From positions 349,769-413,768 of the forward strand of contig NZ_ATXK01000003.1 in assembly GCF_000421645.1 (NCBI RefSeq): a stretch of 64,000 bases of DNA. The letters run 5' to 3'. The notes beneath the pieces are model-generated. The model saw only the letters and a program-made list of their open reading frames with translations. It ran no database searches and was not told the DNA's origin. Shown here piece after piece: positions 25,401-36,097 of this stretch. Numbering within the stretch: the first letter of the stretch is position 1; every line of letters begins with the position of its first letter. The stretch is from Aurantimonas coralicida DSM 14790. Lineage in GTDB: Bacteria > Pseudomonadota > Alphaproteobacteria > Rhizobiales > Rhizobiaceae. The translations under genes were made by a program, and so were the position numbers.

Positions 25401-26323
25401 GCCGAGGCTCCCGCTACGCGCGGCGCGACGGCCTGCGGTGCGCCGCTCAGCCGCCCGTGGACGGCCACCAGGGCTTCGGAGGCCAGATGGTCGGTGCGGT
25501 GCGGTATGAAGCTCCAGCCAAGGCGGCGGCAATGCTCGGCGATGTGCTCGCGGCGCGCCCGGTAGACGGTGGCGTATTCCTCGCGCAGGGTCTCGGCACG
25601 TCCTGCCGTCAGCGTCGCGCCGGTCTCGGGATCGCGGAATTCGGTCCGGCCGGCATAGGGAAACATCTCCTCCGCCGGATCGGAGATCATCACGATGTGG
25701 CCGCGAATGCCGCGCCGGCCGAGCTGGTCGATGCGCGCCACCACCTCGTCGACCGGATCGAGAAGATCGCTGACGATGACCAGTTCGGTGAAACGCTTGA
25801 GCCGGTCGTCCGGCGGGAAGGGATCGTCGGGTCGCCGGGAGAGCAGCGCACCTGCGATCCGCTCGGCGGCATTGCGCGCGGAGATCGGATCGACGACGCC
25901 GGGATAGCCGATGCGCTCGCCCGAGCGCGACAGGATCTCGGCAAGGGCCAGGACGATGACCAATGCGCGCGATTCCTTGGAGACCTGGGCGGCACTCGAC
26001 ATGAAGCGCATGGACGGCGACGGGTCGGCCCACAGCCACACGGTCTGGGCAGCTTCCCACTCGCGGTCGCGCAGATAGACATGGTCGTCGCGGGCCGAGC
26101 GGCGCCAGTCGATGCGCGAGACCGGCTCGCCTTGCACGAAGGGCCGGAACTGCCAGAAATTCTCGCCGACGCCGCGCCGCCGACGGCCGTGCCAGCCGGC
26201 GATGACCGTCGACACCACGCGCCGTGCCTCGACCAGAAGGTCGGGCATCAAAGCGGCACGCTGACGCGAACGGGCCAGCGCGTCCGGTGCGGCGGTGAGG
26301 TCGACGGTGGAGCCGATCGGCAT
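25397..26323 (-). CDS. DUF58 domain-containing protein
   Basis: 308 residues. The DUF58 core is recognisable by REYxxGDxxRxIDW-like sequence, here FRPFVQGEPVSRIDWRRSAR, followed by RDREWEAAQTVWLWADPSPS. The latter contains the DxSxS-like metal-site element (DPSPS) of a VWA-type fold. It continues with LVIVSDLLDPVDEVVARI. DUF58 proteins are usual partners of MoxR ATPases and may link the ATPase to its membrane target (family knowledge). It lies 14 bases after moxR and overlaps the next gene by four bases. No signal peptide or membrane helix is seen, so it is cytoplasmic. Confidence 0.88.
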   Translation of the reverse strand: MPIGSTVDLTAAPDALARSRQRAALMPDLLVEARRVVSTVIAGWHGRRRRGVGENFWQFRPFVQGEPVSRIDWRRSARDDHVYLRDREWEAAQTVWLWADPSPSMRFMSSAAQVSKESRALVIVLALAEILSRSGERIGYPGVVDPISARNAAERIAGALLSRRPDDPFPPDDRLKRFTELVIVSDLLDPVDEVVARIDQLGRRGIRGHIVMISDPAEEMFPYAGRTEFRDPETGATLTAGRAETLREEYATVYRARREHIAEHCRRLGWSFIPHRTDHLASEALVAVHGRLSGAPQAVAPRVAGASA

Positions 26324-26337
26324 GCTGGACCCTGACC

Positions 26338-27348
<1,011 letters not shown>

Positions 27349-27532
27349 CGGGACGGTCTCCGTCAGGTATCGAAGGGAAATGGCCAGATCAGCGTCGACG
27401 TGCGATGGCCGTCGCACGGCCGCTTCCACTCATCAAATCGGCCACCGAGACTCCTGGCAAGCTGGCGAGGAGCAACTATTTCGTGACTGCGAAGGCCGGC
27501 CAAAATAAGACGAATCCCGATCGGAGGACCCA

Positions 27533-28144
27533 TTGCCGCACCAGCCCAGCGACACGCAGGACGACGCAACAGGAACCGTGCCGACCGATGCCGGCGCCAG
27601 CCTCGCGGCTCTTGTCGCCCGTGCCGAGCGTGCAGGCAAGGGCGCCCCGCCGGTGGAACGCTGGGAACCGGAGTTCTGCGGCGACATCGACATGGTGATC
27701 CACGCCGATGGCCACTGGAGCTACAATTGCTCGCCGATCGGTCGCCCGGCCCTGGTGCGGCTGTTCTCCACCGTTCTGCGCAAGGATGCCGACGGGCGCA
27801 CCTATCTCGTTACCCCTGTGGAAAAGCTCGGCATCACCGTCGAAGACGCGCATTTCCAGGCCGTGGAGATGAATCGCGAGATCCATGACGGTGAACCGCT
27901 CCTGACGTTCCGCACCGATGTCGGCGACGTCTGCGCCGCAGGGCCGGAGAATCCCCTGCGCCTTAGCATCGGTCCGAATGGCGAGTTTCGCCCCTATGTC
28001 ACGGTGCGCGGCCGGCTGGAGGCGCGGCTGACCCGGGCGCTGGCCTTCGATCTCGCCGACCATGTGGAGACCGACGGCGAACGCCAGTTCGTGCGCTCCG
28101 GCGGCGCGACCTTCGACATAGCCGCATCGCAGGCCGGGTCCTGA
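27533..28144 (+). CDS. DUF1285 domain-containing protein
   Basis: 203 residues from a TTG start with a very good GGAGGA five bases upstream. The DUF1285 signature is visible: GDIDMVIHADGHWSYNCSPI, RPALVRLFSTVLRKDADGRT, YLVTPVEKLGITVEDAHF and GEFRPYVTVRGRLEARLTRA. The first 40 residues are a low-complexity Ala/Pro/Asp lead. DUF1285 has no proven biochemical role. It is the first of three tightly linked genes (two bases to the Nudix gene, which overlaps cca by four) and is divergent from the MoxR operon, an order common in Hyphomicrobiales. Confidence 0.88.
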   Translation: MPHQPSDTQDDATGTVPTDAGASLAALVARAERAGKGAPPVERWEPEFCGDIDMVIHADGHWSYNCSPIGRPALVRLFSTVLRKDADGRTYLVTPVEKLGITVEDAHFQAVEMNREIHDGEPLLTFRTDVGDVCAAGPENPLRLSIGPNGEFRPYVTVRGRLEARLTRALAFDLADHVETDGERQFVRSGGATFDIAASQAGS

Positions 28145-28146
28145 CC

Positions 28147-28830
28147 GTGCTGGCCGCAGACCCGACCGGACGGGGCGCCGCCGATGACGCGCCTGCCGGG
28201 CGCTACAACGACTTCACCGCGACCGATCTGCGGGCGCGGATCGCCGCGCGCGGCTGGGCCGGCGATGCCGCGCCGACGCGTGAATATGGCGACCATCTGC
28301 TGAACCCCGATCTCGTCCAGCTGATGGAGCGCGACCGGGCGCGGGACGCCGCCGTGCTGGTGCCGATCGTCGACCGGGGCGAGGGTGCGACGGTGATCCT
28401 GACCACCCGCACCGCGCATCTGCGCAAGCATTCCGGCCAGATTGCCTTTCCGGGAGGCTCCGTCGATCCGGAGGATGCGTCGCCGGAAGCCGCCGCCATC
28501 CGGGAAAGCGTCGAGGAGATCGCGCTCGATCCGCACCACGTGGAACCGGTCGGCCGGTTGCCGCGCTACCTGACCACGACAGGCTTCCGCATCACCCCCG
28601 TCGTCGCGATCGTGCGGCCGGGTTTCAGCCTCGTCGCCAATCCCGACGAGGTGCAGGACGTTTTCGAGGTGCCGCTCGGCTTCCTGATGAGCGAAGCGAA
28701 CCACCGCGAGGAAAGCCGCATCTGGCAGGGCATCGAGCGGCGTTACTATGTGATGCCCTTCGGCGAGCGCTTCATATGGGGCGTCACCGCGGGCATCATC
28801 CGCACATTGTACGAAGGACTTTACGCATGA
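28147..28830 (+). CDS. Nudix CoA pyrophosphatase (NudL-like)
   Basis: 227 residues with a GTG start two bases after the DUF1285 stop. The CoA-specific signature LTTRTAHLRKHSGQIAFPGG runs into a Nudix box with GGSVDPEDASPEAAAIRESV-EEI. This is the one-residue-longer spacing seen in the CoA-pyrophosphatase branch. The later motif LPRYLTTTGFRITPVVAIV also fits NudL. It should cleave CoA to 4'-phosphopantetheine and 3',5'-ADP and limit CoA or oxidised CoA levels. It is translationally coupled to cca by an ATGA overlap. Confidence 0.9.
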   Translation: MLAADPTGRGAADDAPAGRYNDFTATDLRARIAARGWAGDAAPTREYGDHLLNPDLVQLMERDRARDAAVLVPIVDRGEGATVILTTRTAHLRKHSGQIAFPGGSVDPEDASPEAAAIRESVEEIALDPHHVEPVGRLPRYLTTTGFRITPVVAIVRPGFSLVANPDEVQDVFEVPLGFLMSEANHREESRIWQGIERRYYVMPFGERFIWGVTAGIIRTLYEGLYA

Positions 28831-30068
28831 CCGCCACGACGATCGAGGCAGACTGGCTGACGACGCCGGCTCTGCAGACCCTGCTGGCAACCCTGTCGGC
28901 CGATGGCGAGGAGGCGCGGATCGTCGGTGGCGCCGTCCGCAACTCCGTGCTCGGCCATCCGGTAAGCGACATCGACATCGCCACGACGACGGTGCCGGGC
29001 GAGACGGTGCGCCGCGTCGAGGCGGCCGGCTTCCGCGCGGTCCCGACCGGGATCGAGCATGGCACCGTAACCGTCGTGACGCCCGAGCATGCCTACGAGG
29101 TCACGACCCTTCGTCGCGATATCGAGACCGATGGCCGCCACGCGGTCGTGCATTTCGGCCGCGACTGGAAAGCCGATGCCGAGCGCCGGGACTTTACGAT
29201 CAACGCGCTCTATGCCCGTGCCGACGGCAGCATCGTCGACCTCGTCGGCGGCATCGAGGATCTCGGCAGCCAGACGCTGCGCTTCATCGGCGATTCGGAG
29301 ACCCGGATCCGCGAGGATTATCTGCGCATCCTGCGCTTCTTCCGCTTCTTCGCCTGGTACGGGAAGGGCCGGCCGGACGCCGCCGGCATACGGGCTGCGA
29401 CGCGCCTGAAGGAGGGGCTCGACGGACTGTCGGTCGAACGGGTCTGGACCGAGCTGAAGAAGCTCCTCGCGGCACCGGACCCGTCGCGTGCGCTGCTGTG
29501 GATGCGCCAGACCGGCGTCCTGACCCGCATACTGCCGGAGAGTGAGCGCTGGGGGATCGACGCGATCCATTCGCTGGTGGAGAGCGAGGGAGCCTTCGGC
29601 TGGGCACCCGATCCGATGCTGCGGCTCGCAGCCATTGTGCCGCCGGATCCGGCGCGCCTGACCCAGATGGCGGAACGGTTGAAGCTGTCCAACGCCGATC
29701 GCGATCGCATCGTCGGCTTCGCCATCGCCGAACCGGCAAAACCGGAAGAGAGCGACTCCGCCTTTCGCTCCCGGCTGTATTTCGGAGATCGGGCCGCCAT
29801 CGCCGACCGGCTGCGGCTGGCCGTCGCATCGGCGCGCGGCAAGGCCGAATTCTCGCGCGAGACGCTCGACGCCATCGCCAGGCTAACCAGCCAGCTGGAA
29901 ATCGTCGCCACTTTCGCGCCACCTGCCTTCCCGGTCAGCGGCGAGGATCTGAAATCGGCCGGTATCGCGCCGGGGCCGGAGATGGGCAAGACCCTCGACA
30001 GGCTGCGCAAGCTGTGGGCGAGCAGCGGCTTCGTTCTCGGGCGCGAGAGCCTGCTCGAACGGGTCTGA
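28827..30068 (+). CDS. cca: CCA tRNA nucleotidyltransferase / poly(A) polymerase family
   Basis: 413 residues. The nucleotidyltransferase head has EARIVGGAVRNSVLG, DIDIATTTVPGE (the DxD metal site), YEVTTLRRDIETDGRHAVV and ADAERRDFTINALYA, followed by the RNA/ATP-binding domain IREDYLRILRFFRFFAWYG. No HD phosphohydrolase domain follows, so it is the class II form without that extension. It adds or repairs the 3' CCA of tRNA. As it is the only such gene seen here, I call it Cca, but a poly(A) polymerase role cannot be excluded. It ends the DUF1285 operon, before a strong terminator. Confidence 0.93.
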   Translation: MTATTIEADWLTTPALQTLLATLSADGEEARIVGGAVRNSVLGHPVSDIDIATTTVPGETVRRVEAAGFRAVPTGIEHGTVTVVTPEHAYEVTTLRRDIETDGRHAVVHFGRDWKADAERRDFTINALYARADGSIVDLVGGIEDLGSQTLRFIGDSETRIREDYLRILRFFRFFAWYGKGRPDAAGIRAATRLKEGLDGLSVERVWTELKKLLAAPDPSRALLWMRQTGVLTRILPESERWGIDAIHSLVESEGAFGWAPDPMLRLAAIVPPDPARLTQMAERLKLSNADRDRIVGFAIAEPAKPEESDSAFRSRLYFGDRAAIADRLRLAVASARGKAEFSRETLDAIARLTSQLEIVATFAPPAFPVSGEDLKSAGIAPGPEMGKTLDRLRKLWASSGFVLGRESLLERV

Positions 30069-30094
30069 CTCGGTCCGCAGCATCGCACCGATAC

Positions 30095-30122
30095 AAAAAA
30101 GCGGGCCTCGCGCCCGCTTTTT
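30095..30122. terminator. Bidirectional intrinsic terminator after cca
   Basis: AAAAAAGCGGGC (30095-30106), a five-base loop and GCCCGCTTTTT (30112-30122) give a GC stem flanked by an A-run and a T-run. It can end cca on the plus strand and the DUF1059 gene, whose stop is at 30123, on the minus strand. Confidence 0.9.
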
Positions 30123-30323
30123 CTACGCCGCGATCGTCGATCGACGGATATTCGCCTCTTCGCGGGTGCGGGTCCGCATCGCATCCAGCATTGCCGGCGA
30201 GATGTGCTCGAGGCCGAACTGGCGGGCCTGAACGATGGCCCTGCGGATGACTTCCGCCTCGGACTCGGCGCGAATGACTCTCCGGCAACCGGGAATTACG
30301 CCTGAACAATCCAGCTCATACAT
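30123..30323 (-). CDS. DUF1059 small protein
   Basis: 66 residues preceded by a strong ribosome site (AGGGAGGA). The DUF1059 pattern is clear: ELDCSGVIPGCRRVIRAESE with two cysteines, EAEVIRRAIVQARQFGLEHI and PAMLDAMRTRT. Members are small, possibly metal-binding proteins of unknown role. The gene is monocistronic, ends at the bidirectional terminator, and lies between cca and hemF. Confidence 0.88.
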   Translation of the reverse strand: MYELDCSGVIPGCRRVIRAESEAEVIRRAIVQARQFGLEHISPAMLDAMRTRTREEANIRRSTIAA

Positions 30324-30411
30324 GAGATCCTCCCTGATCCGTCACGACTAGAGCAGGAAAAACGTCCGATCTTTTAAATGGTTCAAGGTCGACGGAAAGT
30401 TTCGCTGCCTG

Positions 30412-31320
30412 TCAGGGCCATTTCACCACGGGCGGCATCGACGACAGGATCGAGTTGACGTTGCCGCCGGTCTTCAGGCCGAACAGCGTGCCCCGGTCGT
30501 AGAGCAGATTGTACTCCACATAGCGACCCCGGCGAATGAGCTGCTCTTCACGATCGGCCTCGGTGAACGGCTGGACGACGTTCTGCCGGACGATGTGCGG
30601 ATAGACGACGAGAAACGCCTTGCCGACATCGCGGGTGAAGGCGAAATCGGCGTCCCAGCCCCCGGCCTCGTCGGACGAGTGCAGCCAGTCATAGAAGATA
30701 CCGCCGACGCCGCGCGCCTCGTTGCGATGCGGCAGATAGAAATAGGTGTCGCACCATTCCTTGAACTTGGCGTAGTCGGCGACGCCCGAATGGCGGTCGC
30801 ACACGAACTGCAGGGCCTTGTGGAAGGCGAGCGTGTCGCGGTCGTCGTCGGTCCTGCGCCGGTCGAGCGTCGGAGTGAGGTCGGCGCCGCCACCGAACCA
30901 CTGCCTGGTCGTCACCACCATGCGGGTGTTCATGTGGACGGCGGGCACGTTGGGATTGCGCATATGGGCAATCAGCGAAATGCCGGAGGCCCAGAAGGTC
31001 GGGTCCTCTTCGGCGCCGGGGATCTGCTTGCGGAACTCGGGCGAGAACTCGCCATGCACCGTCGAGGTATGGACGCCGACCTTCTCGAAGACGCGGCCAT
31101 GCATCATCGACATCAGGCCGCCACCGCCTTCGTTCTCGCGCGACCATTCGGTCTGTTCGAACCGGCCCGGCTCCAGTCCGGTCTCCTCGCCGAAACCGTC
31201 CTCGATCTCCTCGAATACCTTGCAGATGCGGTCGCGCAGGGCCTCGAACCAGGCCTGGGCGGTCGCCTTCTTGGTTTCGATGTCTTCGGGAAGCCCCTCG
31301 GGCAAATTCGGCCGTTCCAT
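30412..31320 (-). CDS. hemF: Oxygen-dependent coproporphyrinogen-III oxidase
   Basis: 302 residues from ATG 31320, the usual HemF length; a long in-frame extension upstream is not credible protein. The family signature [26 protein letters not shown] is complete, and [20 protein letters not shown] and FGGGADLTP are also conserved. It performs the aerobic decarboxylation of coproporphyrinogen III to protoporphyrinogen IX in haem synthesis, in the cytoplasm. An aerobic respiratory lifestyle is consistent with the bc1 genes nearby. Confidence 0.96.
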   Translation of the reverse strand: MERPNLPEGLPEDIETKKATAQAWFEALRDRICKVFEEIEDGFGEETGLEPGRFEQTEWSRENEGGGGLMSMMHGRVFEKVGVHTSTVHGEFSPEFRKQIPGAEEDPTFWASGISLIAHMRNPNVPAVHMNTRMVVTTRQWFGGGADLTPTLDRRRTDDDRDTLAFHKALQFVCDRHSGVADYAKFKEWCDTYFYLPHRNEARGVGGIFYDWLHSSDEAGGWDADFAFTRDVGKAFLVVYPHIVRQNVVQPFTEADREEQLIRRGRYVEYNLLYDRGTLFGLKTGGNVNSILSSMPPVVKWP

Positions 31321-31561
31321 GCGACGCACTCTTTTCGATGCTGGCGGGACATCCCGCACTGACTGTCTGGCACTTGCGCCGGTCTCTCGGACCGATGCGC
31401 CGCCGGTCTTACAGGCACGACATCTGGAGCCGAACCGCAAAATGCCAACCTCGTGACGAGGCGGATGGTCTCCGTTGTGCCGGTATCGCGCGATTCGCAA
31501 AAGCGTTCGCTGCCCGCTATCTTGTGGGTCCTGACGATCGGAAGTTCGAGAGACGACCAGC

Positions 31562-31846
31562 ATGTCCCGGTTGACACCGCCGCCGCTTGGCGGTCTTTCC
31601 CGCCAGCTCAAACGGACGCGCGGCTCACGCGGCGTCGGCCGCGATGCCAGCAGAATGGCGGGATCGGCAGGCGACAGCTTCGTGCGCGAGACCTTCATCC
31701 TGCCGCGCGACGCCGCGCGCACCAAGGCGCGCGAATGGCTCGATCGCTACCCCAAGGCGGCCTACTGGACGTCGGTGGAAAGCTGGCGTGCCCTGCCGGA
31801 GGGCGACATCGAGTTCACCATGCGCCGGCTGCCCAGCGCCGACTGA
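31562..31846 (+). CDS. Conserved hypothetical small protein
   Basis: 94 residues. The first 35 are basic and probably unstructured ([20 protein letters not shown]). The rest forms a compact domain: [51 protein letters not shown] recall similar short proteins in rhizobia with no assigned function. The Trp- and Tyr-rich centre suggests a small folded domain. It is a single gene, divergent from hemF and convergent with the antiporter. Confidence 0.7.
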   Translation: MSRLTPPPLGGLSRQLKRTRGSRGVGRDASRMAGSAGDSFVRETFILPRDAARTKAREWLDRYPKAAYWTSVESWRALPEGDIEFTMRRLPSAD

Positions 31847-31891
31847 CGGCGAAAGCACGGCCGATCGCAGCGCATCTCCGGCCGCGGCGTT

Positions 31892-32857
31892 TCAGAGCCC
31901 CGCCTGAACCACGATGTAGCCGGCATAGGCGACGAGCATGACCGCCGCCATCGGGCGCCCGATGGTGCGAAACGCGAAGAGATAGACCAGCATGGCCACC
32001 GCGATCGCGGCCATGATCGGCCCGTCCCAGATGGCGAAGCGGCCGGACACCGCGATCGGAGCGATCACCGCGGTCGCGCCGAGAATGCTCAGGATGTTGA
32101 AGATGTTCGAGCCAACGACGTTGGCGAGAACCACCTGCGACTGCCGCTTCCATCCGGCGATGAGCGCCGTTGCCAGTTCGGGAAGGGACGTTCCGATCGC
32201 GACAACGGTCACGCCGATCACGGCTTCCGATACGCCGAAGTCACGCGCGATGCCGACCGCGCCCGTGACCATCAGCCGGGCCCCGACCACCAGCATCACG
32301 ATGCCGGCGACCACCCGGAGCAGCGCCGGCAGGAGCGCCAGACCCTCTTCGTCGTCATCCCTGTCTGCGTCGTCGCGGTCCGACCCTTTCGCAAGCCGCC
32401 GCCGCTTTTGCTCCAGCGCATAGGTGGTGAAGAGGTAGACGGCAAGAGCGGCGAGGAGGCCGGCGCCGGCCAGCCGGCCGATACTGCCGGTCAGGAAAAG
32501 CGCCACGGCGATGAGCGAGGCCGCAACCATCATGATCAGGTCGCGCCGGATTGCCGGATCGCCGTTGACGACCGGCGCGATGAGACCGGCGGCGCCGACG
32601 ATCAGCAGGACATTGGCGATGTTGGAGCCGACGACGTTGCCGACCGAGATGTCCGGCGAACCGGAGAGCGCTGCCTGCACGGAAACCAGCAGTTCCGGCG
32701 CCGACGTGCCGAAGCCCACGATGACCAGGCCGACGACCAGTTTCGAGATTCCGTAGCGGGTGGCGATGGCGACGCTGCCGCGAACCAGGAACTCGCCGCC
32801 ACCGAACAGGAGGACGGCACCGGCAACGAGGTAGGCAATATCCCAGACGATCGGCAA
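31892..32857 (-). CDS. Calcium/sodium antiporter, CaCA family (YrbG-like)
   Basis: 321 residues with about ten membrane helices. The two inverted alpha-repeats carry the family motifs GFGTSAPELLVSVQAAL / GNVVGSNIANVLLIVGA in the first half and AIGTSLPELATALIAG / ANVVGSNIFNILSILGA in the second. An acidic loop (KGSDRDDADRDDDEEG) joins the halves and may be a cytoplasmic Ca-responsive linker. It exchanges Ca2+ (or another cation) for Na+ or H+ across the inner membrane. Confidence 0.92.
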   Translation of the reverse strand: MPIVWDIAYLVAGAVLLFGGGEFLVRGSVAIATRYGISKLVVGLVIVGFGTSAPELLVSVQAALSGSPDISVGNVVGSNIANVLLIVGAAGLIAPVVNGDPAIRRDLIMMVAASLIAVALFLTGSIGRLAGAGLLAALAVYLFTTYALEQKRRRLAKGSDRDDADRDDDEEGLALLPALLRVVAGIVMLVVGARLMVTGAVGIARDFGVSEAVIGVTVVAIGTSLPELATALIAGWKRQSQVVLANVVGSNIFNILSILGATAVIAPIAVSGRFAIWDGPIMAAIAVAMLVYLFAFRTIGRPMAAVMLVAYAGYIVVQAGL

Positions 32858-33173
32858 TGCGGTCTCAACCCGAAATTCGAGGGCAGCAAGCCCGGTGATG
32901 GTTCAGGCGTACTGCCTGTCCGACATCGGCGATGTGGGAAGCCATCTTCGTTCCGCCAAGCGTTGTGGGAAGGAGATCCGGCAGAAACCGCATCCTGCAA
33001 GCCGGCGACACGACGCTGCGGACGAATGGGGGCATCGGAAAAAGGGGGGGGAGGAAAGAAATCGCGCGAGTTGAGCGATGAAAGGCCTCGGAACATCGTC
33101 GACGCAGGCCGGTTTGTCTTCGCCGATCAGGAATCAGCGACAGTTCCGCGCCTGGAACGGCGCGGCTTCGCGA
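32858..33173. other. Intergenic stretch without a recognisable gene
   Basis: 316 bases between the antiporter start and a small ORF. I find no frame with coding character and no clear repeat. A run of eight G residues (33044-33051) after an A-run is the only striking composition. It presumably carries the antiporter promoter. Confidence 0.5.
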
Positions 33174-33353
33174 TCAGCGCGGATTGCTGCCCGGCTGCGG
33201 CATCTTGGCTTCGGCAACCTGCAGACGCTCGAGTTGTTCGCGGATCGACTGTGGCAGCCCTGTCGGCGCCGAGAAGCTCGGCGTGTTCTGAAGAAAACGC
33301 GCGATCTCCGACTGGCGCCGTCTGTTCGAAAGCGTTCTGGCCAGTTCACTCAT
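33174..33353 (-). CDS. Possible small protein of 59 residues
   Basis: ATG 33353 follows AAAGG at a plausible distance and opens a 59-codon frame starting MSELARTLSNRRRQSEIARF and continuing with LQNTPSFSAPTGLPQSIREQ. It ends in a Pro/Gln/Gly-rich tail (AEAKMPQPGSNPR). The amphipathic basic helix, the varied composition and GC-rich third positions look like real coding sequence. No family is recognised. It lies alone between the antiporter and trmL. Confidence 0.45.
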   Translation of the reverse strand: MSELARTLSNRRRQSEIARFLQNTPSFSAPTGLPQSIREQLERLQVAEAKMPQPGSNPR

Positions 33354-33483
33354 TTCATTGGCCTTTCAGGTAGAAGAGAGCAAATTTCCAACGTTGGACA
33401 GGCAACGTGCCTTTCGCAGGTCGGTTCCTCATATTGCTTGGATTTGCTTAATCGGACGCTAACGATGACGATTCCGACTTGAG

Positions 33484-33984
33484 TTATTGTTGCCAGCGTA
33501 ACTGTCGGAGAACTTCACCCGCCGCCATTCCGGCGGCGACGGCCAGATTGAGCGACCGTCCACCGCCATCCATCGGGATCGTCACCCTTGCGTCCGCCAT
33601 CGCATGGATGGCGTTGGGGACGCCGGCGCTCTCGCGACCGAACATCACGACGTCTCCCGGTGCGAAGGCGAAATCCGTATAGACTTCGGAGCTGCGGGTG
33701 GTGAACAGCACGATCCGCCGTCCGGCCGCGCGGCGCGCCGCGTCGAACGCGGCGAAATCGACGTGCCGGACCAGCCGCGACATGGCAAGGTAATCCATCC
33801 CCGCACGCTTCAGCGCCCGGTCCGACAAGTCGAAGCCGGCCGGTTCGATGATCTCGACCGGCAGTCCCAGACAGGCGCCCAGCCGCAGGATCGTGCCGGT
33901 GTTTCCGGCGATGTCGGGCTGGTACAGCGCCAACGAGATCTGCGGCCCGCTCTCGGATGGCGTGTCGGTGCTGTCTGGTTTCAC
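33484..33984 (-). CDS. trmL: tRNA (cytidine/uridine(34)-2'-O)-methyltransferase
   Basis: 166 residues from GTG 33984; the open frame upstream lacks protein character. The SPOUT-class motifs are LALYQPDIAGNTGTILRLGA (motif 1), DVVMFGRESAGVP (motif 2) and RVTIPMDGGGRSLNLAVAAG (motif 3), which forms the trefoil knot. It methylates the wobble ribose of tRNA-Leu isoacceptors using S-adenosylmethionine. It is divergent from the ABC exporter pair with 241 bases between, a region that also holds an unusual pair of alternative hairpins. Confidence 0.92.
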   Translation of the reverse strand: MKPDSTDTPSESGPQISLALYQPDIAGNTGTILRLGACLGLPVEIIEPAGFDLSDRALKRAGMDYLAMSRLVRHVDFAAFDAARRAAGRRIVLFTTRSSEVYTDFAFAPGDVVMFGRESAGVPNAIHAMADARVTIPMDGGGRSLNLAVAAGMAAGEVLRQLRWQQ

Positions 33985-34152
33985 GATGCTGTCACTCGCC
34001 TGCGCTGTCCGGCCCCGTGATTCCGCAGCCAGGCTTCCTATATCCCGAATATGTCGGCGATGCTCCTGACAGGGGGCGAGCGCGCCATCCTTCGCAACGA
34101 CGACACAGTCTGCAGTCAATGTCCCGCGGCATGGTCGCCGGGATCCGGGAGC

Positions 34153-34193
34153 GCCGCTCCGCCGCCGTTCGGGTGTTTCCGGAGCGGCGGAGC
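34153..34193 (+). promoter_or_regulatory. Two mutually exclusive 9-bp hairpins upstream of the ABC exporter pair
   Basis: GCCGCTCCG (34153-34161) pairs with CGGAGCGGC (34180-34188), and the overlapping GCTCCGCCG (34156-34164) pairs equally well with CGGCGGAGC (34185-34193). Only one can form at a time. The element ends 32 bases before the ATG of the first ABC gene. No T-tract follows. Confidence 0.45.
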
Positions 34194-34225
34194 CGCCCCG
34201 ACACACCGATTGGAAAGCCTTTTTG

Positions 34226-36093
<1,868 letters not shown>

Positions 36094-36097
<4 letters not shown>

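Noticed and set aside
25401..26060. Possible N-terminal extension of the DUF4159 protein, in frame to 26060.
   Set aside because: It lies in another frame of DUF58. The TTG with GGGAG at 25400, overlapping the DUF58 stop, is the better start, and the BatA helices begin right after it.
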